A DNA stretch of 64,000 nt from Scytalidium lignicola (Eukaryota; Ascomycota; Leotiomycetes). Positions 12,801-25,291 of this stretch are shown here, piece after piece. The DNA lies in contig NCSJ02000113.1 of assembly GCA_002812745.2 (NCBI GenBank), forward strand, positions 1 to 64,000, written 5' to 3'. Under the pieces are notes generated by a model. The model worked only from the letters and a program-made list of their open reading frames with translations. It had not been told where the DNA came from and ran no database searches. The translations under genes were made by a program, and so were the position numbers. Positions within the stretch are counted from its first letter, which is position 1. Each line of letters begins with the position of its first letter.

Positions 12801-14140
12801 GATTACGTTGCCATCTCCAATTAAGCTACAAAGTCTTAAAATATCAGTATATAATAATCCAGGACATATAATCAGATATAGGGATACACCGCTAGGATGA
12901 GCTTGCTAACCGAGGAAAAGGAAGTATAGATTCGAAAGGGAGCAATCTCGATCCATCCTAATGACTAACTAGCCTCGACAGACAAGTCATCTCAAAAGAT
13001 ATTATTGCATGATATAATAATACAGCACAGTAAAGTATAGTATAGTACAAGAACAAATCCAAAAAGACCAAATCGCAGAGCGGGTCCCGTGTCCCGTATC
13101 CCGTCCGTCCGTCCGTACGTAAAATGACCGATCCTGGATATGACAAACCTGGCCCCCCAGATAGATAATCAACCACACACGTGCCGTGCAACGGTGAGAA
13201 ATCCGAATGATAGGGCTCTGTGTGGGCTTGTGAATGACTGTATCCCTCGGGTATGACAACGGCTGAAAGAAGGGGGGGGAAGAGGAAGATGGGAGACGAG
13301 TTGTTGGCTGACACTTTTTACTTTCTACCGTAGATGGATGACTGTAATATTTCCTCGGGGAGTACGAAATTGGCAGCTCTCTTTTCTGGGAGGGAATTTT
13401 GGTTGGTGGTCATCGGGAGGTTTTGAGTGCTCACTTATCTCTTTCTGTCTGCTTTATCTAATCTTTTTGTCTGACTTGTCTGACTGTCTGCTACTGTAGT
13501 GGAAGGTGCTTCTTGTCTTCTTTTTTCTTTGCGTTGTCTACAATTACTGTATTANTTTTTTGGTTCTTTGTCCTATTTTGTCTCTTGCGCCGACATATCA
13601 CAACCGTTATACAAAGGGAGCCATGTTCAGCAATGAAAGCAACTTCTATTTCTAGAAGGAGCACAGCAAACATGGTTCAAAAGAATATTCTACCATTTCA
13701 TATTTTATTTTGTTTTATTTTATTTATTATATTTATTTATTTCAATTACAGTGAGAGGCGAATTGGGTGTCGCTGTTTTTTGTTAGCTTTTTTGTTGCTA
13801 ATCCCTGGCCTCTCGTCCACAGGTACATTACCTTGGCCTGTTTGCCTTCATCCCTCGTCCCATCCTTCTTCTTCTTCCATCCTCATCAGAGTCAGCGATT
13901 TCCTGTCAGCCATGGCGCTGCAACTGGATGATGCGCAGCCTATTCTGATCAAAACTCTGCTAACAGAAGGGCTTGAGATAAAGCTAATCGCCTTGAAAGC
14001 CTCTTGCACCTTGCGCGCCATCTAGAGAATCCGTCAAGAGACATAGCAATCCAAAATGCCCACCCGAAGAACAGCCGGCCGCGGCCGCATCTCTATCGGC
14101 AAATATCAAGTGTTAGGCACACGCGGAGCAGTGAATGTAT
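9802..14140. other. Gene-free stretch between AreA-like gene and HET gene
   Basis: The first few hundred bases are probably the 3' UTR of the preceding gene. The rest is AT-rich and low-complexity, with N-flanked T runs near 10435, CAAC/CCAACTGA-type short repeats near 11040, an AAGC-rich patch near 12570-12615 and CCGT repeats at 13101-13120. A 153-codon frame at 12439-12900 has no recognisable domain and is not called. Confidence 0.6.
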
Positions 14141-16000
14141 TTATTCGATTGCAAATCTGATCTGTTCTGTACCATTTTTTCGTGCGACTTCAAGTGCTTG
14201 TCCTTCCATTAGACCATAGCAGTAGGTGTCTCCAAGAAGCTTATATCTACCATTGGCTTTTGGCCGCATCATAAGTGGTACACGACTTTGAAAGGGGATA
14301 CAGATCCTGTCTCCAGCTTGTGTGTCTATAGGACCAACACCTATTCTTCCTTGCTTTGTGGAGAAGAAAATCCTGTCTACACACACCTCAATAACATCGT
14401 TGATGAAAGGAGTTGGCGGCGTCTCTTCTTCGTTGTGCATGTAGTTCAACATGATCTGTTGCCATTGCCGATAGTCTTCTGTGGTATATCTTCGTTCATT
14501 TCTGTCGGCTGTAAGGGTTATCAGGTAGGCCTCGGGTATATCAGCGGAGTTGATATTGAGAGTTTTCCTACATAGCTTCAAGCATTCCTCGCTCCAGACA
14601 TAATCTCCTCTTCCCATCGGAACTTTGAGAAACCATGAAGGAGCTATTGGATGGGCATAACCGACATCTTGTTGTACAATGTTCAATACCTCATCTGCTT
14701 CAAACCCATACACTTCGAGACAATGTCCATCCTCATGTAGATGAATGCGTGGGAGGAGATCAGGCATGTCTTCATATATTCCTGCCGTAAACCTTTTGTA
14801 CCCCGCAAGCACAGCTCGAGGCCCTTGAGCGAGATCAATCACCCAGGATGGAAAACCGATAAGCTTTTGATTCGATATCCCGGCGAATGGCAGCACTTCT
14901 AGAGCTTCTTCCGTGCAGAGGACTGCACGAGTGAACTCTGTATAGACCTCTTGGGTAGATTTTGAATAATTTGGAGTTATTGAATGACGAAATGGAGCTG
15001 TAAGAAGCGACAGCTGACCATAGACTTTATCTCTAATGTCCGTACAGTCTCTGGTCTGAGAAAAGAGAATATAATCGAGTAGCTTAAGCCCTGTTTTCTC
15101 GTCGTAATAGTAACGAGAAATGTTGAGCACAGATATGCGCATAGTATCGACCTTTATTTTTACTAGCCGCTGATAGTGGCCCCATCCTCGTGCACCTATG
15201 TTTTCCTCATCACTGAGCGCTGCAGCCACAGCACAGAACTCAGGCCAAGCAAGTACGCAATCTCCGCATAGAACGAGAAGTTGTTTCGAAAGAATTATCT
15301 CCTGCATGACCCAGATACGGTTATAGTACGACCGGGAGAAAACGTCCTCGACGGTATCCCAGAAGTTCGCTGGTGGCTGTTGTTTGTCCCTCCAGATCAA
15401 TGTCTGGGGTCCGAAAGTATCCTTGATATTGTAGAGTAATTCCGGAAGCTGAGATGCGTAGTTCCAGAAAGAGACAAAATTGTCCGGAGCATTCCCGATC
15501 CAAGAAATTGTCGAATTGGCCCTTTGATAGATCTCTCCCATGAGAGGTATCTGGTTGGCTTTCTCAATGATGTTGTCTTGCGCTATACAGATTGCATCTA
15601 TCCACAAGGGGAAAGGCCAATTAGCTCTTTGCAAACTACGCAGCAGGTCGTTTAAGTTTCGATTTATACGTAAGACGTTTGAGCCGCATGTTAGAGAAAA
15701 TGTCACATCTTCTGCTGGACCCCAGAAATAAGAAATGGCCATATAGGGCATCATAACTGATTCGTCCAAAGAAGTGTAAATTAGGTTCCCTTCCAGGACC
15801 TCATCTTCGAGCTCACCAGAGATGGATTCACGTCGTGGCGCGAGTTTGAATAGTCGAATGTGTCGGGGGGGAGGCTCTAACATGATGTCAACTTCTCTGC
15901 CGTCTTCATCCTGTGCTTGTTCTTTAGCCCATTCGTCAAAGGCGGTAGAAATTTCCACAAGCTCAGTATCAGAGCTGATAAGATCCCTCAAGAGAATCAT
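14141..16000 (-). CDS. HET-domain (heterokaryon incompatibility) protein
   Basis: Single-exon gene of 619 residues. HET proteins mediate non-self recognition and programmed cell death after hyphal fusion, often together with NLR partners (known for the family). The HET domain covers roughly residues 86-240: the first motif reads YMAISYFWG at 86-94 and the second LWIDAICIAQDN at 132-143, followed by IPLMGEIYQRA. Beyond the domain is a long C-terminal region with no recognised repeats, as in many HET proteins of this size. There is no signal peptide or membrane segment, so the protein should be cytosolic. No partner gene such as an NLR lies within 4 kb on either side. The start at 16000 is the first Met of the open frame, and the frame has no stops or splice need, so the gene looks intact. 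Confidence 0.93.
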   Translation of the reverse strand: MILLRDLISSDTELVEISTAFDEWAKEQAQDEDGREVDIMLEPPPRHIRLFKLAPRRESISGELEDEVLEGNLIYTSLDESVMMPYMAISYFWGPAEDVTFSLTCGSNVLRINRNLNDLLRSLQRANWPFPLWIDAICIAQDNIIEKANQIPLMGEIYQRANSTISWIGNAPDNFVSFWNYASQLPELLYNIKDTFGPQTLIWRDKQQPPANFWDTVEDVFSRSYYNRIWVMQEIILSKQLLVLCGDCVLAWPEFCAVAAALSDEENIGARGWGHYQRLVKIKVDTMRISVLNISRYYYDEKTGLKLLDYILFSQTRDCTDIRDKVYGQLSLLTAPFRHSITPNYSKSTQEVYTEFTRAVLCTEEALEVLPFAGISNQKLIGFPSWVIDLAQGPRAVLAGYKRFTAGIYEDMPDLLPRIHLHEDGHCLEVYGFEADEVLNIVQQDVGYAHPIAPSWFLKVPMGRGDYVWSEECLKLCRKTLNINSADIPEAYLITLTADRNERRYTTEDYRQWQQIMLNYMHNEEETPPTPFINDVIEVCVDRIFFSTKQGRIGVGPIDTQAGDRICIPFQSRVPLMMRPKANGRYKLLGDTYCYGLMEGQALEVARKNGTEQIRFAIE

Positions 16001-17286
16001 GGTTTAGGATATTATGAAAGCCAGGTATCGTAGAGTAATGTGTATAACCACACTGGATCAGATGATTGCAGAATCATCGATGAACCAGACGCGAGTTAGG
16101 TAAAATGAGGCTGAAGCCTTTACAACCTGCAGGCAGCTCAGCCTGGCATATCTGCCAGAAACAGATTGAAGGAGCCGACGATGGGAGAATATAATTGCAA
16201 ATTCACAGTTTTAAGCCAGACTGATACAGTACAGTACAGTAAGGATATTCATTCTTATTAACACTAAGTCCATGCGCCATCTAACGATCAAAAAGACTGT
16301 GAAGCAGACGCCAGTCATGCGAATATACAGTAGAGAGGTACTTTGAAGATACAAGTTGACAAAAGTGCAAAGCCACAAGTGACCAAAAACAGACCCCTTA
16401 ATAATTCTTATTTATTAAATATTATCATTATTATTATTTATTATTTCTAAAAATGATTAATCCAAAGGAGATAACTCCGCAAAAAAGCAAAAAAAAAAGG
16501 TGTATAGTAAGAAGAATAAGATACAGTTTGATCAAATGACCTGCCACTTCACACAACATGTCTCCACACCCATACAACCACCGACCGAAGCGCTGGGAAA
16601 CCCCCAAAACCCTCCTCTCCCACTCCTGCGCAAAGACAAACGATCAAACCCACCCACACATGCAACACACACCACATAGGCCTTTGGGACTCTGGGACTT
16701 TTAAACCAGAGACAAACCACGGCTGTCCCTGAGTCACTGAAGTAACATCAGCCCAAGCGCCGAAACAAGAGCACAGAGAAAGAGACATTCTCTGACAGCA
16801 CAGCCCAAGTCCAGCGGCTAAAAGCCAACCCCTCCTCCCTCAGGCGCGCGTTATCCAGATCTTATCACATCCCACCTTATTGCACAAGCACACAGAAGAG
16901 CCTCGTTGTACATGTCTGGGGGGAAGGGGATATAGTGTAAGGAGAGGATTACATTATGCTACGTGTACAACGGCCGTGGATAAAAATAAAGTTACAAACA
17001 CACACAACAACCCAACCAACCTATCATTATTTTTATGCACGACACACACACAACACAACATAAGTTATTCGTAATCCAGTGAATTATGCGCGCGCTCTCT
17101 ATGNTTTTTTTTGTGCAAATGGATGGTTCCATCTATCCCCTTCAGCGCTTAGTTTGGGCTGTACTGTATGTATTACTCAGCAATTTCTTGGGATCTTTTT
17201 TGTCCAATCAAATCCGAGGGAAGTTATTTTTGTTTCGAGGAGAAACATGAAGCCAGTAAGAATAATTATTTTATTTTATTCTTTAT

Positions 17287-17306
17287 TGTACTGTACTGTA
17301 CTGTAC
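17287..17306. repeat. TGTAC pentanucleotide repeat
   Basis: Four consecutive TGTAC units in the gene-free stretch, like the copy at 4328. Confidence 0.8.
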
Positions 17307-17794
17307 CTTTGGCAGGCGCGTAATGTCGGCTTTCTCTGTATTTTTTTCCCCTTCTGAANTTTTTTTAAAATGTTTTTTAATTTTTAATTTTTATTATCTC
17401 CATGTCACACACATAGATCCCGTCAGAAGTCTGGCCCGTTCTTTCACATGCATGTATGCATATATGCATATATGAACGAAAGTTCTATCCACATTCGACT
17501 CCACCAAGTAGAAATCCAGGAAAAAATATAAATNAAAAAGACGAAGACGAATTAATAATAATAAAAATGGGTAAACATGNAAAAAAAGACGAATCAAAAA
17601 ATTGCGATCGTGAATAAATTTCAGGCACAAAGTGTCGTTGGTTGGGTTGTTAAAAAAGAGGCGGAGGAAGTGGATAACAAACGTCTAGAAAGCTGTACCC
17701 AATTTTCTTTTGTCGCTCCAGTGTTTCCAAACGGCGACTTCTTCGGAGTGACTTTAATATATACCCCGGGAATAAACAAAAACTATATGCTCTG

Positions 17795-17817
17795 TCTCTC
17801 TCTCTCTCTCTCTCTCT
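17795..17817. repeat. TC dinucleotide microsatellite
   Basis: An uninterrupted run of alternating T and C, about 11 units, in intergenic DNA and followed by a poly-A stretch. Confidence 0.9.
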
Positions 17818-20733
17818 TGATTTAAAAAAAAAAATAAATTCTAGAATAAAAACTAAAAAAATAAGAAGAATAAAAAAANTTAAAAAAGGTCGAGACCCAA
17901 AAACCCACACACACCTCTATTCTAAAGATCCACTCTTTTTTTTATGAGAAAAGCATGGGCGTGGAGGGGGGTGTTCCTCAGGAGGATCCGCAAACTGCTG
18001 CAACACATCGCGCATCGCACATCACACACAGGCACATCGCTTATACGGTTATACCAAAAGGAGTATTCCGTACTCAAACACCCAAAAACGTCACGTACGC
18101 CATGTGATTATGTCTAAGACATTAAGGGTCCATCTCATCTTGGCTCATCCAGCAGCCATCTTTTTGTCTCTTATTCTTTTGGACATACTCTTTGCTCAAG
18201 TCCCAAGCCCCGAAAGCTGTATCATCCTAGGGAGGGAGGAAGGTCGCACCTGATGCTTAAATTCCCACTGCCCAACCTACAGTACCTGCACAGTTGGACC
18301 CAGCAGGATGGAGAGAACTATTACCTGTGCAGCATCGTAGGGCATAGCTCAATACAGTATATTCACATGCACGAAAATACTAAATATTGCATTGCTGTCA
18401 AATCTCCACTCTTCTCATACTCAAGTTTCTCCACCACGCGCATTCCATCATCGGTATTACATTATCACATTATGCTGAGTATTAAAATATATTTCCCCTT
18501 TACTATGAGGCTTTTTGTGAATTCAGATCCAGTCAAGCGTTGAAAATCTCTGCACCGCAAATGGCNTTTTTTTCTTTTCACGCGACCCGTTCTTCTTTCT
18601 TGGGGGGAGGGCCTGGCGGGTCCCGCACGGGAGACGGACAAAGTGCTGTGAAAGCTTTCTGATTGCTCACTGCTTTGCCGTGTTGTGATGATGATACTTG
18701 GCTTGGTAGGTGTGGGCCCCTGGATTAGAATTGTGTGATTTCGACTCGTCATCACTCACTCACGTTGGAATAAACTGCCGTTTTGGATTTTTTTGCCCCA
18801 ACTTCGGCAAAAGATGTTGATGTTTGTTGGTGCACCTTCTGTCATAATTCAACCGTTTTCTCCGTTTCTTCTTCTGGTTCGAATTTTTTTTTTTGCCATG
18901 TGGATTTATTTTGCAAAGTGGGTACGGGTCTATTCGGCCCAAAGATCGGGTAAACACAAGACGACTGACGACGGACGGCATTGTCCAAAAATAAAATGTA
19001 GCGAAAAAATGGAATAGAATAAAATAAAATATTAATTGGAAATAACCCGTATGATCGGTTGCCTTTCGGTGCAACGTGTGAGCGAGCGAGAATGTGCAAC
19101 CTTTTGCGCGACCATGTGTGTCGAGGGGGGTGTGGATGAGGAGGCTTCGAGAAGGCTGAATCCAGGCCCGATAAGGAGGTGGGATGGATGGAGGGGAGAA
19201 CGGTCTGTTTGGTGCGGCTGCAAAACAAATCTTCGCAAGGCTGGAAACTCATTTTGTGTGTGCGCTGGAGCCACTTTCTAGGGCTTCTTTCGCTCCCCTG
19301 ACGATGCTTGTACTTACGTACCAGTGATAGTAATAATATAGCCTGATCATGCCTCTTCAAAATAAAAGTTGCTCTTCCCCCCTCGTGACAACTGGACCGA
19401 TTTCCTAGGTTTCTGTGCCGCAGAGACAAAGTGATGGGAGATCACCAGGCACCTTTCTTACGTCGCCCGCTCCCGTCTCCCGCTACCAGACAACCTTCTC
19501 CGCCTTCGGGGTATCCTGACCGGGCACACGCGCTCGTACAATATCAGTACACTACAGTACATCCATCTCAATTCAGTAAGAGCTGTCGCTCGGCGGTCTG
19601 CTGATAGCAGCTTCAAAGATCTTAGGAATCATCAGGAGGATGTGAGGACAGATGGCTCTCGGCACGCACCATGGCAGCGCGCATGGTGAATGAATTGGAC
19701 TGTTGTGATACCTGTGATAGTGATGGTGCCGACTCGCAGTCCGGAAGCCAGGTCCGGGACCACCTGTGAACCCTGAGCTGTGTTGCTCAAAGAATGACGA
19801 CAGACCAGCCACCAACCAAACAACCAAGCTATGGCCGAGGTCGCGCTCTCATTCAATCCATCCATTCATCCATCCATCCATGGAGGACCACAAGACCTTC
19901 AAGAAATACCCCTTTCAATCAGGTCTGTTAGTAGAAGACTCGTAAGCCAAAGCCCACATGTAACTGTACTGTATAGTTATTAGTAGGGATACTGTAACAA
20001 CTGCACACCGTCAACTACCAAAGATAAAGTCAAGTTACCTAATACACACACTCAATCCCATGATTATTGACTCCCTTACTAAAGCTTTTACTCTCACATA
20101 CTGGTAATGGATGTCTAGCATAATGCCACTCGGAAAATGTCGGTACGCAGTAGCCTCTCTCCCCGGGTCCTCCTTGATGGAATTACATCCCCCGTAAGGC
20201 TGACCGCCTCTTCTCCAGGCCGCCTCCTGGTTCCTGTGCGGAGTGATGCGGAGCGCTCGCTGTGGGGTATAGACGTATCTCCTTTCCTTTTTCTCTCTTC
20301 TAGAGAAACCCCCCCTTTGATGCCCAATCGGCCTCGTTTGCCTCGGTTGTGTTGGCGGTTTTATTAAAAAATTTAATTAAATTAAATATATTATTTATTT
20401 CGTTCGTTCGTTGATTTTCGGTATTTATTTTCCTCCCTTTGAACGCTGTCCGGAGGTTGTTCGGCTTCGAGCTGTCTTGACTAAATGAGTATTGTCATGC
20501 TCAGTGGTTGAGCCCTTCCTTATGGCACCGAGGATGCTAGTTAGACACGAGCATCTGAAACCATAGGAGAAGACCATATGTATATCTCTTACTAGACTTA
20601 AATAATGTCGAATGCCGTATGTCTGTTTATGCTGGACTTTTAATATGGTAGCCTTGATCACTTCTAAATTCCCACGTTACTTATACGCTTCGTAAATATC
20701 AGAATGTAATATATTTATTGATTGACATCAATA

Positions 20734-23700
20734 TCAACTGCTTCCTGTTCCACTTCCTGGTAAATGCAAGAAAAAGTCAGGATCGGTGTGCATACAAAGC
20801 TCCTCTATCCTATTTGTCCATGATCCATTAACTCCACGGTGACTGTGTTTTAGATGCTGACGGAAGTGATCGGCTCTGAAGAACCGTTTCTCTTGGTTGC
20901 AGGCACCAATCATATGGACATCCTTCAGATGCGATTCTCGTAGTGCCACGTCTTCCTGTGTCCATGTACCAGAGTCGTCCGAATGTAAGAATTGCTGTCC
21001 GCAATAGCCACAAGTGTCGACTGGTAATGGCTGTTGTGGCGTAGTTTGAAAGGCTAGCAGGATATCATCAATATTTGAGCATGACCAAGAATGCTGTCGC
21101 AGATGTAAAGAGTTCATATGACGTTGTGTTTCATTCCTGTTCCTGAAGCGATTAGAACAAAAACTGCACACATATGGCCTCTCTCCTTCGTGAGCTCTGT
21201 AGCTTCATTTAGCAGTTCAATATATTCCACAAAGAAGCTAATGGTTACTTACTTGAGTTCATCTCTAGTTTGAAACCTTTTCGGTTCCTTGGGACAGCAT
21301 TTGCAGACAAATATATCACTACGATTATCTGATTCCGACGAAGTTTTGAAGCCTGTCCTACCCTTAGGTAGCCTTGGCTTAGAAATCCAAAGCGAGTCAC
21401 TTGAATCTGACAATGGAGATATTCCTCCAGTCGACAATCGGTGGTTAAAATTCGAGCTAGTACTCGCTTCAAACGAATGTAGAGATGAATAAGAGGATGT
21501 TCTGGTAGCTGGTGAGGAGCTTCCTTGAATGTTACGTCGTTCAAAGAGGCTCTCTGCACTTTTATTTGACACCATTAGGGGTGAGCCACGAGGGGGGGAC
21601 TTTGCTTTTCTCTTTCTGCCAACGAAGTTCTCCGAGGTCGACTGTCTTGAGAAACTAGTATGTATTTGAAGCTTAGGGAGTTCTTTCGAACTCTGAGCTT
21701 TTCGGACCCCGTCATCACCTGCCCCATAATAGTCGTTGACAGTTGGTGTGAGATATAATTGACCAACATCAATGGAACTTCTGTCACTTTCAGACGCTAG
21801 TGAAGTGCTGGAGGCGTTTTTACCACCTATGGAAGTGCTTTGATTTGACCAAGTCAATTTCTGATCTGGTACATCGTCCCCACCAAATAGAAGCCTCAGA
21901 AAATCAAAGGAGCTGTTGATATTTTGTTCAGGCCAAGTATTAACGCATAAAGCATTTTGAGCTGCTTTGTAGTATTTTACTCGCATCTCTTCACTCTCAA
22001 GCTGCTGCAAAGAGTCCCAGTTAGTAATTAGTGGATCATACCCTGCCGATATAGCTTCAAAGAGGCGAAGAACTAGGTGAAGATATTGTTTGCAACTTGT
22101 TCTGGGTTCAGCATCAGGAATTGAGTTAATCGAATTTAACCGCAAATCCAGTATCAACAAGGCATTTCGTACATAGCTCTGAATATAGAGACTATAGAAC
22201 ATGGAAAGCCACCAATTTCTATCGCTTTGGAGGTTTTCTTTTCGGAATACAGCTCGTGACAAGTGGTCAATATACAATCCGAGCAGGGATTCGAGTGTTC
22301 TGAGGCAATCGAGCTTGCAGCGACCAACTTCGCAACACTCGTGAGGCTTTGCAACAAGCAAGCCGTTTGTATGCAGTCTTAGAGAATCAAGCGCACTTTC
22401 TAGACAAGCTAATGAAGAGATAACTAGAAGAGACTACTATTTGTTAGATATTTATGCAAGTAGGTAAGTAGGAATTTAACTTACGCTGCCTAGCTCAGAT
22501 TCATATTTTGCTGCAGCCTTTGATACCTCAATCATTTGTTGGACTGATCTATTATGACTTACACAAAGGGCCTCTGGATTATCTGTAACTTCCCAAATGA
22601 TCGATGCGATAGAAGTTTCAAAGGTATATTCCTGGTCCAGAAAACGATATGCTCGTCCCTCAGTGTTGAAAATTGTCACGTTTCCTATGGCAGGGAGATA
22701 TCCCTCATCAAGGGAGAAATTCCAGTTTTGGATATCGCTATTTGTATCTAGAATAGCTTGGTTTCTCCTGCTCCACACTTCTTGTAAAAAGCCATTTGTA
22801 TCATCGAGATTTACTCCGGCGGCTTCATCGGAATTGTGCAGACATTGGTGCTCTGCCAGGGAAGCAGCACTGTCGAAGATATTCTCATTTGTACATAGAG
22901 TGCACAGAAATTGTTGTGCCACTGTGTTGTCTGCTTTTTTGTCTATGATATGGTGAGTTAAATGCAAGAGAAGGTCAGGTGAGGTCTCGAATCGTAATCG
23001 ACAATTGTGGAAGGTACAACTGTACGGATAGAGATCGGAGCCCTCATGATCCAATGGATTGACACCCTTAGACCAAGAAGATTCGTTTAATTGACTGGAA
23101 ACAGATTTTGGACAGAGCACAACAGGGTCGATTTCGGAACTGAGTCCTCCTCTTCTACACCCAACACCATGCCATAATGATTTGCTCTCTGCTTTTGGAC
23201 ATGCCTTGCAAGGATGTTCTGGATTGCACTTAAAAAGTTAGTTGTATTAGAGATAGAGCATTGTTTCTATGTTAATCACCTTCTTCCTCAATATCTTACA
23301 CCTCCAGCAAGCCCCGATGATTTTAAGTGCCTTCATTCCAGCGCAGCTCATTTTATCTAAAGGGCCTCTCCTTCCTGGAGATTGAGATATATTTCTAGAC
23401 GCATTATCCATTTGAGAGTCAAATATAAACTCCGCAAACGATGAAGATCTTTCTCGCTGCTCTGCACTTCGTCTCGGACTGAACAACTTCGTTCTTATCT
23501 TGCTGCGACCGCGGCGACTATCTGCACTATGAGCAGAACTTGTCCTGTGATGTGAATAAATAGGTGGTCCATCGCTATTTATCTTATACGTCTCTGCATA
23601 GGATGTAAAAGAGGGATTGGCGGTAAAAGGAGTAGTAGTAAGTTGTGGGAGAGCTGGTAAATAATTTCGACTGTTGAGATCATGTTGGTCTATGGATTGT

Positions 23701-24461
23701 GCCGTGGCTGGTCTAGAACTAGATCCATCTCGCCGTTTGAATGTGTCATACTTATTATAGACCAAATCAGAAGAAGTTGCTGGAAATGTAGTTGGTCCCA
23801 AGTCTTGTATACTTCCTGGCTGAGATATGGTAACGGTCAGTGAGCTTTGGTTGAAGGAGTATTGGAGCCCGAGCTTGAGCGCTAGAGCAAGAAGATTCCT
23901 CTGCTTTGAACTATCGCAGCCGGTGAAATTCATTTCTTGATATGGGCGGTGTTTTGAGAACAGTAAAAGTTCTGAATAAAGTCCAAGAATGATTGGATCA
24001 TTCATATCTAGAGGGGTCAGCTCATCTCTGATTAGACCTGCAGTATTACTCAGGTAGGACTTACCAATCTCGTTGCCATCGGTCGTTTGTTCATCAGAAC
24101 GACCCTGATCTAGACTATTCTCACCTTCAGTCTGCCAATCGCCATAATCAAACCAAGTCGGGTCAAAATCAAGATCTGATACTGCATAAGCGTTGAGAGC
24201 CGGTTTATCCAAACAGTCCGATACTTCGACTTTGGGATGGTCTAGTACCAGCGCCTGGGAGTCTGTATCATCACCCCATATAATAGTTTGGTCGAGTGCA
24301 ATATCGCTCATATATGAAAGAGCAGGATTTGATAGCGAAAAAGAAATCGAGTCCATCGCACTACTATTGCTTTCAATTGTCATAGCTACTTGCGGTTCCT
24401 CCAAAGACTGAGTGTCCACGTCCGCAGTGGAACTTCCGAGCAATAGGCTATGGAGGTCCAT
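20734..24461 (-). CDS. Large zinc-finger protein: internal Zn2Cys6-like cluster plus C2H2 fingers
   Basis: Probable nuclear DNA-binding protein. Four exons join in frame: 24461-23280, 23228-22485, 22433-21253 and 21196-20734 (1189 residues). Introns are 51-56 nt with GT-AG borders. The first junction completes a cysteine cluster CWRCKILRKKC with spacing C385-x2-C388-x6-C395-x5-C401-x2-C404-x13-C418, like a fungal Zn2Cys6 but with a long last gap and in mid-protein. Exon 2 adds two C2H2 fingers, one starting CTFHNC, one CTLCTN. Exon 4 adds the finger starting CSFCSNRF and two looser ones containing CGYCGQQF and ACNQEKRF. The middle region (about 643-1035) has a hydrophobic segment NWWLSMFYSLYIQSY and a Ser-rich tail. 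The last acceptor is ambiguous: a site 6 nt upstream is also in phase and adds two residues. It is divergent from the small C2H2 gene at 25292. Target genes are unknown. Confidence 0.83.
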
Positions 24462-25291
24462 ACTGAGGGCTGCTACACATACTCAACATCATCATTTGCG
24501 GGGGGCATTCACAGTAGAACAGAACAAACTTGAGGAGACCCGAAGCTTACTTTCGTAGATATGCAAGATATCAGCTGATACATATATGTTCCTAAATTGA
24601 ACTATAGCCGTGAAAGAGAAAGAGTTAAATGGCAGCCTATTGAATAGAAACAGCAGGCTTCATCTGAATACATTCAAGAAATGAAAGTTATAACATAACA
24701 AGTAGTCACAAATGTTCCACGAGCTCCAGGGAAAAAAGTGCGAACGAGAGAAAAACAGAAAACTAGAAAAACCATTCCAGACCTTGCGTCACGGTGTATA
24801 AATTGGGAAGGCGGACCTCAGCTGGCGATGGCCATAAGGCAAGAGAGCGGTCTTCCATTCTGGGTTTAGCGGTTGCCTTGTTATCCGCTTTAGGCTTAGC
24901 TGCTGCCTAGTTGTATGCGGGTTGGCCCGCCTATCAACTTCAACGTTTTGCCACAACTTAACCATCTGACATCTACGTTTAGGACCGCCATCCAGAAGAG
25001 GATGGGTTACGTAGGGCAATTGGGTTGTTTCCACGCAATAATACGTGTGGTATCTTCATGCTATCTCTGGAATGTGTGTAATTGTCATTGGTTGTGCCTC
25101 GATTCCTCCATGAAAGTTTCCCATTTTCACCGAGCTGGGGACTCCGCCTATAATAAGTATCCAAGTTCCTCCTAACTTTTGCATTTCTCCTTCTGTTTGA
25201 AATTAAAGCTGTCCTTCATATTTTCTTCTTCATTACGTTCAAGCCCATCAGACTTATATTCCTTGATCAAACACAGTCGGTCTGATCAAAA
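24462..25291. promoter_or_regulatory. Shared divergent promoter region of two zinc-finger genes
   Basis: This 830-bp space separates the starts of the large zinc-finger gene (minus) and the small C2H2 gene (plus). No domain-bearing frame is present. It must contain both promoters, so co-regulation is possible; no specific operator was recognised. Confidence 0.5.

Larger units (their letters stand above)
16001..20733. other. 4.7-kb gene-free, microsatellite-rich stretch
   Basis: No supported gene. It contains TGTAC-type repeats at 16225-16241 and 17287-17306, an AT-only patch near 16400-16450, a (TC)n microsatellite at 17795-17817, ATGCATAT repeats near 17450-17475, CATC repeats near 19856-19881 and several N-flanked homopolymers. 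Frames such as the 195-codon one on the minus strand at 18842-19429 lack domains and run through low-complexity DNA. Confidence 0.6.

Noticed and set aside
12439..12900. 153-codon plus frame
   Set aside because: Basic, repetitive sequence (KQSKQ repeats from AAGC words), no domain, no splice partner.
17795..17817. TC microsatellite as a satellite or origin element
   Set aside because: Ordinary short dinucleotide repeat without higher-order structure.
18842..19429. 195-codon minus frame
   Set aside because: Runs through homopolymers and shows no family resemblance; other frames overlap it on both strands.
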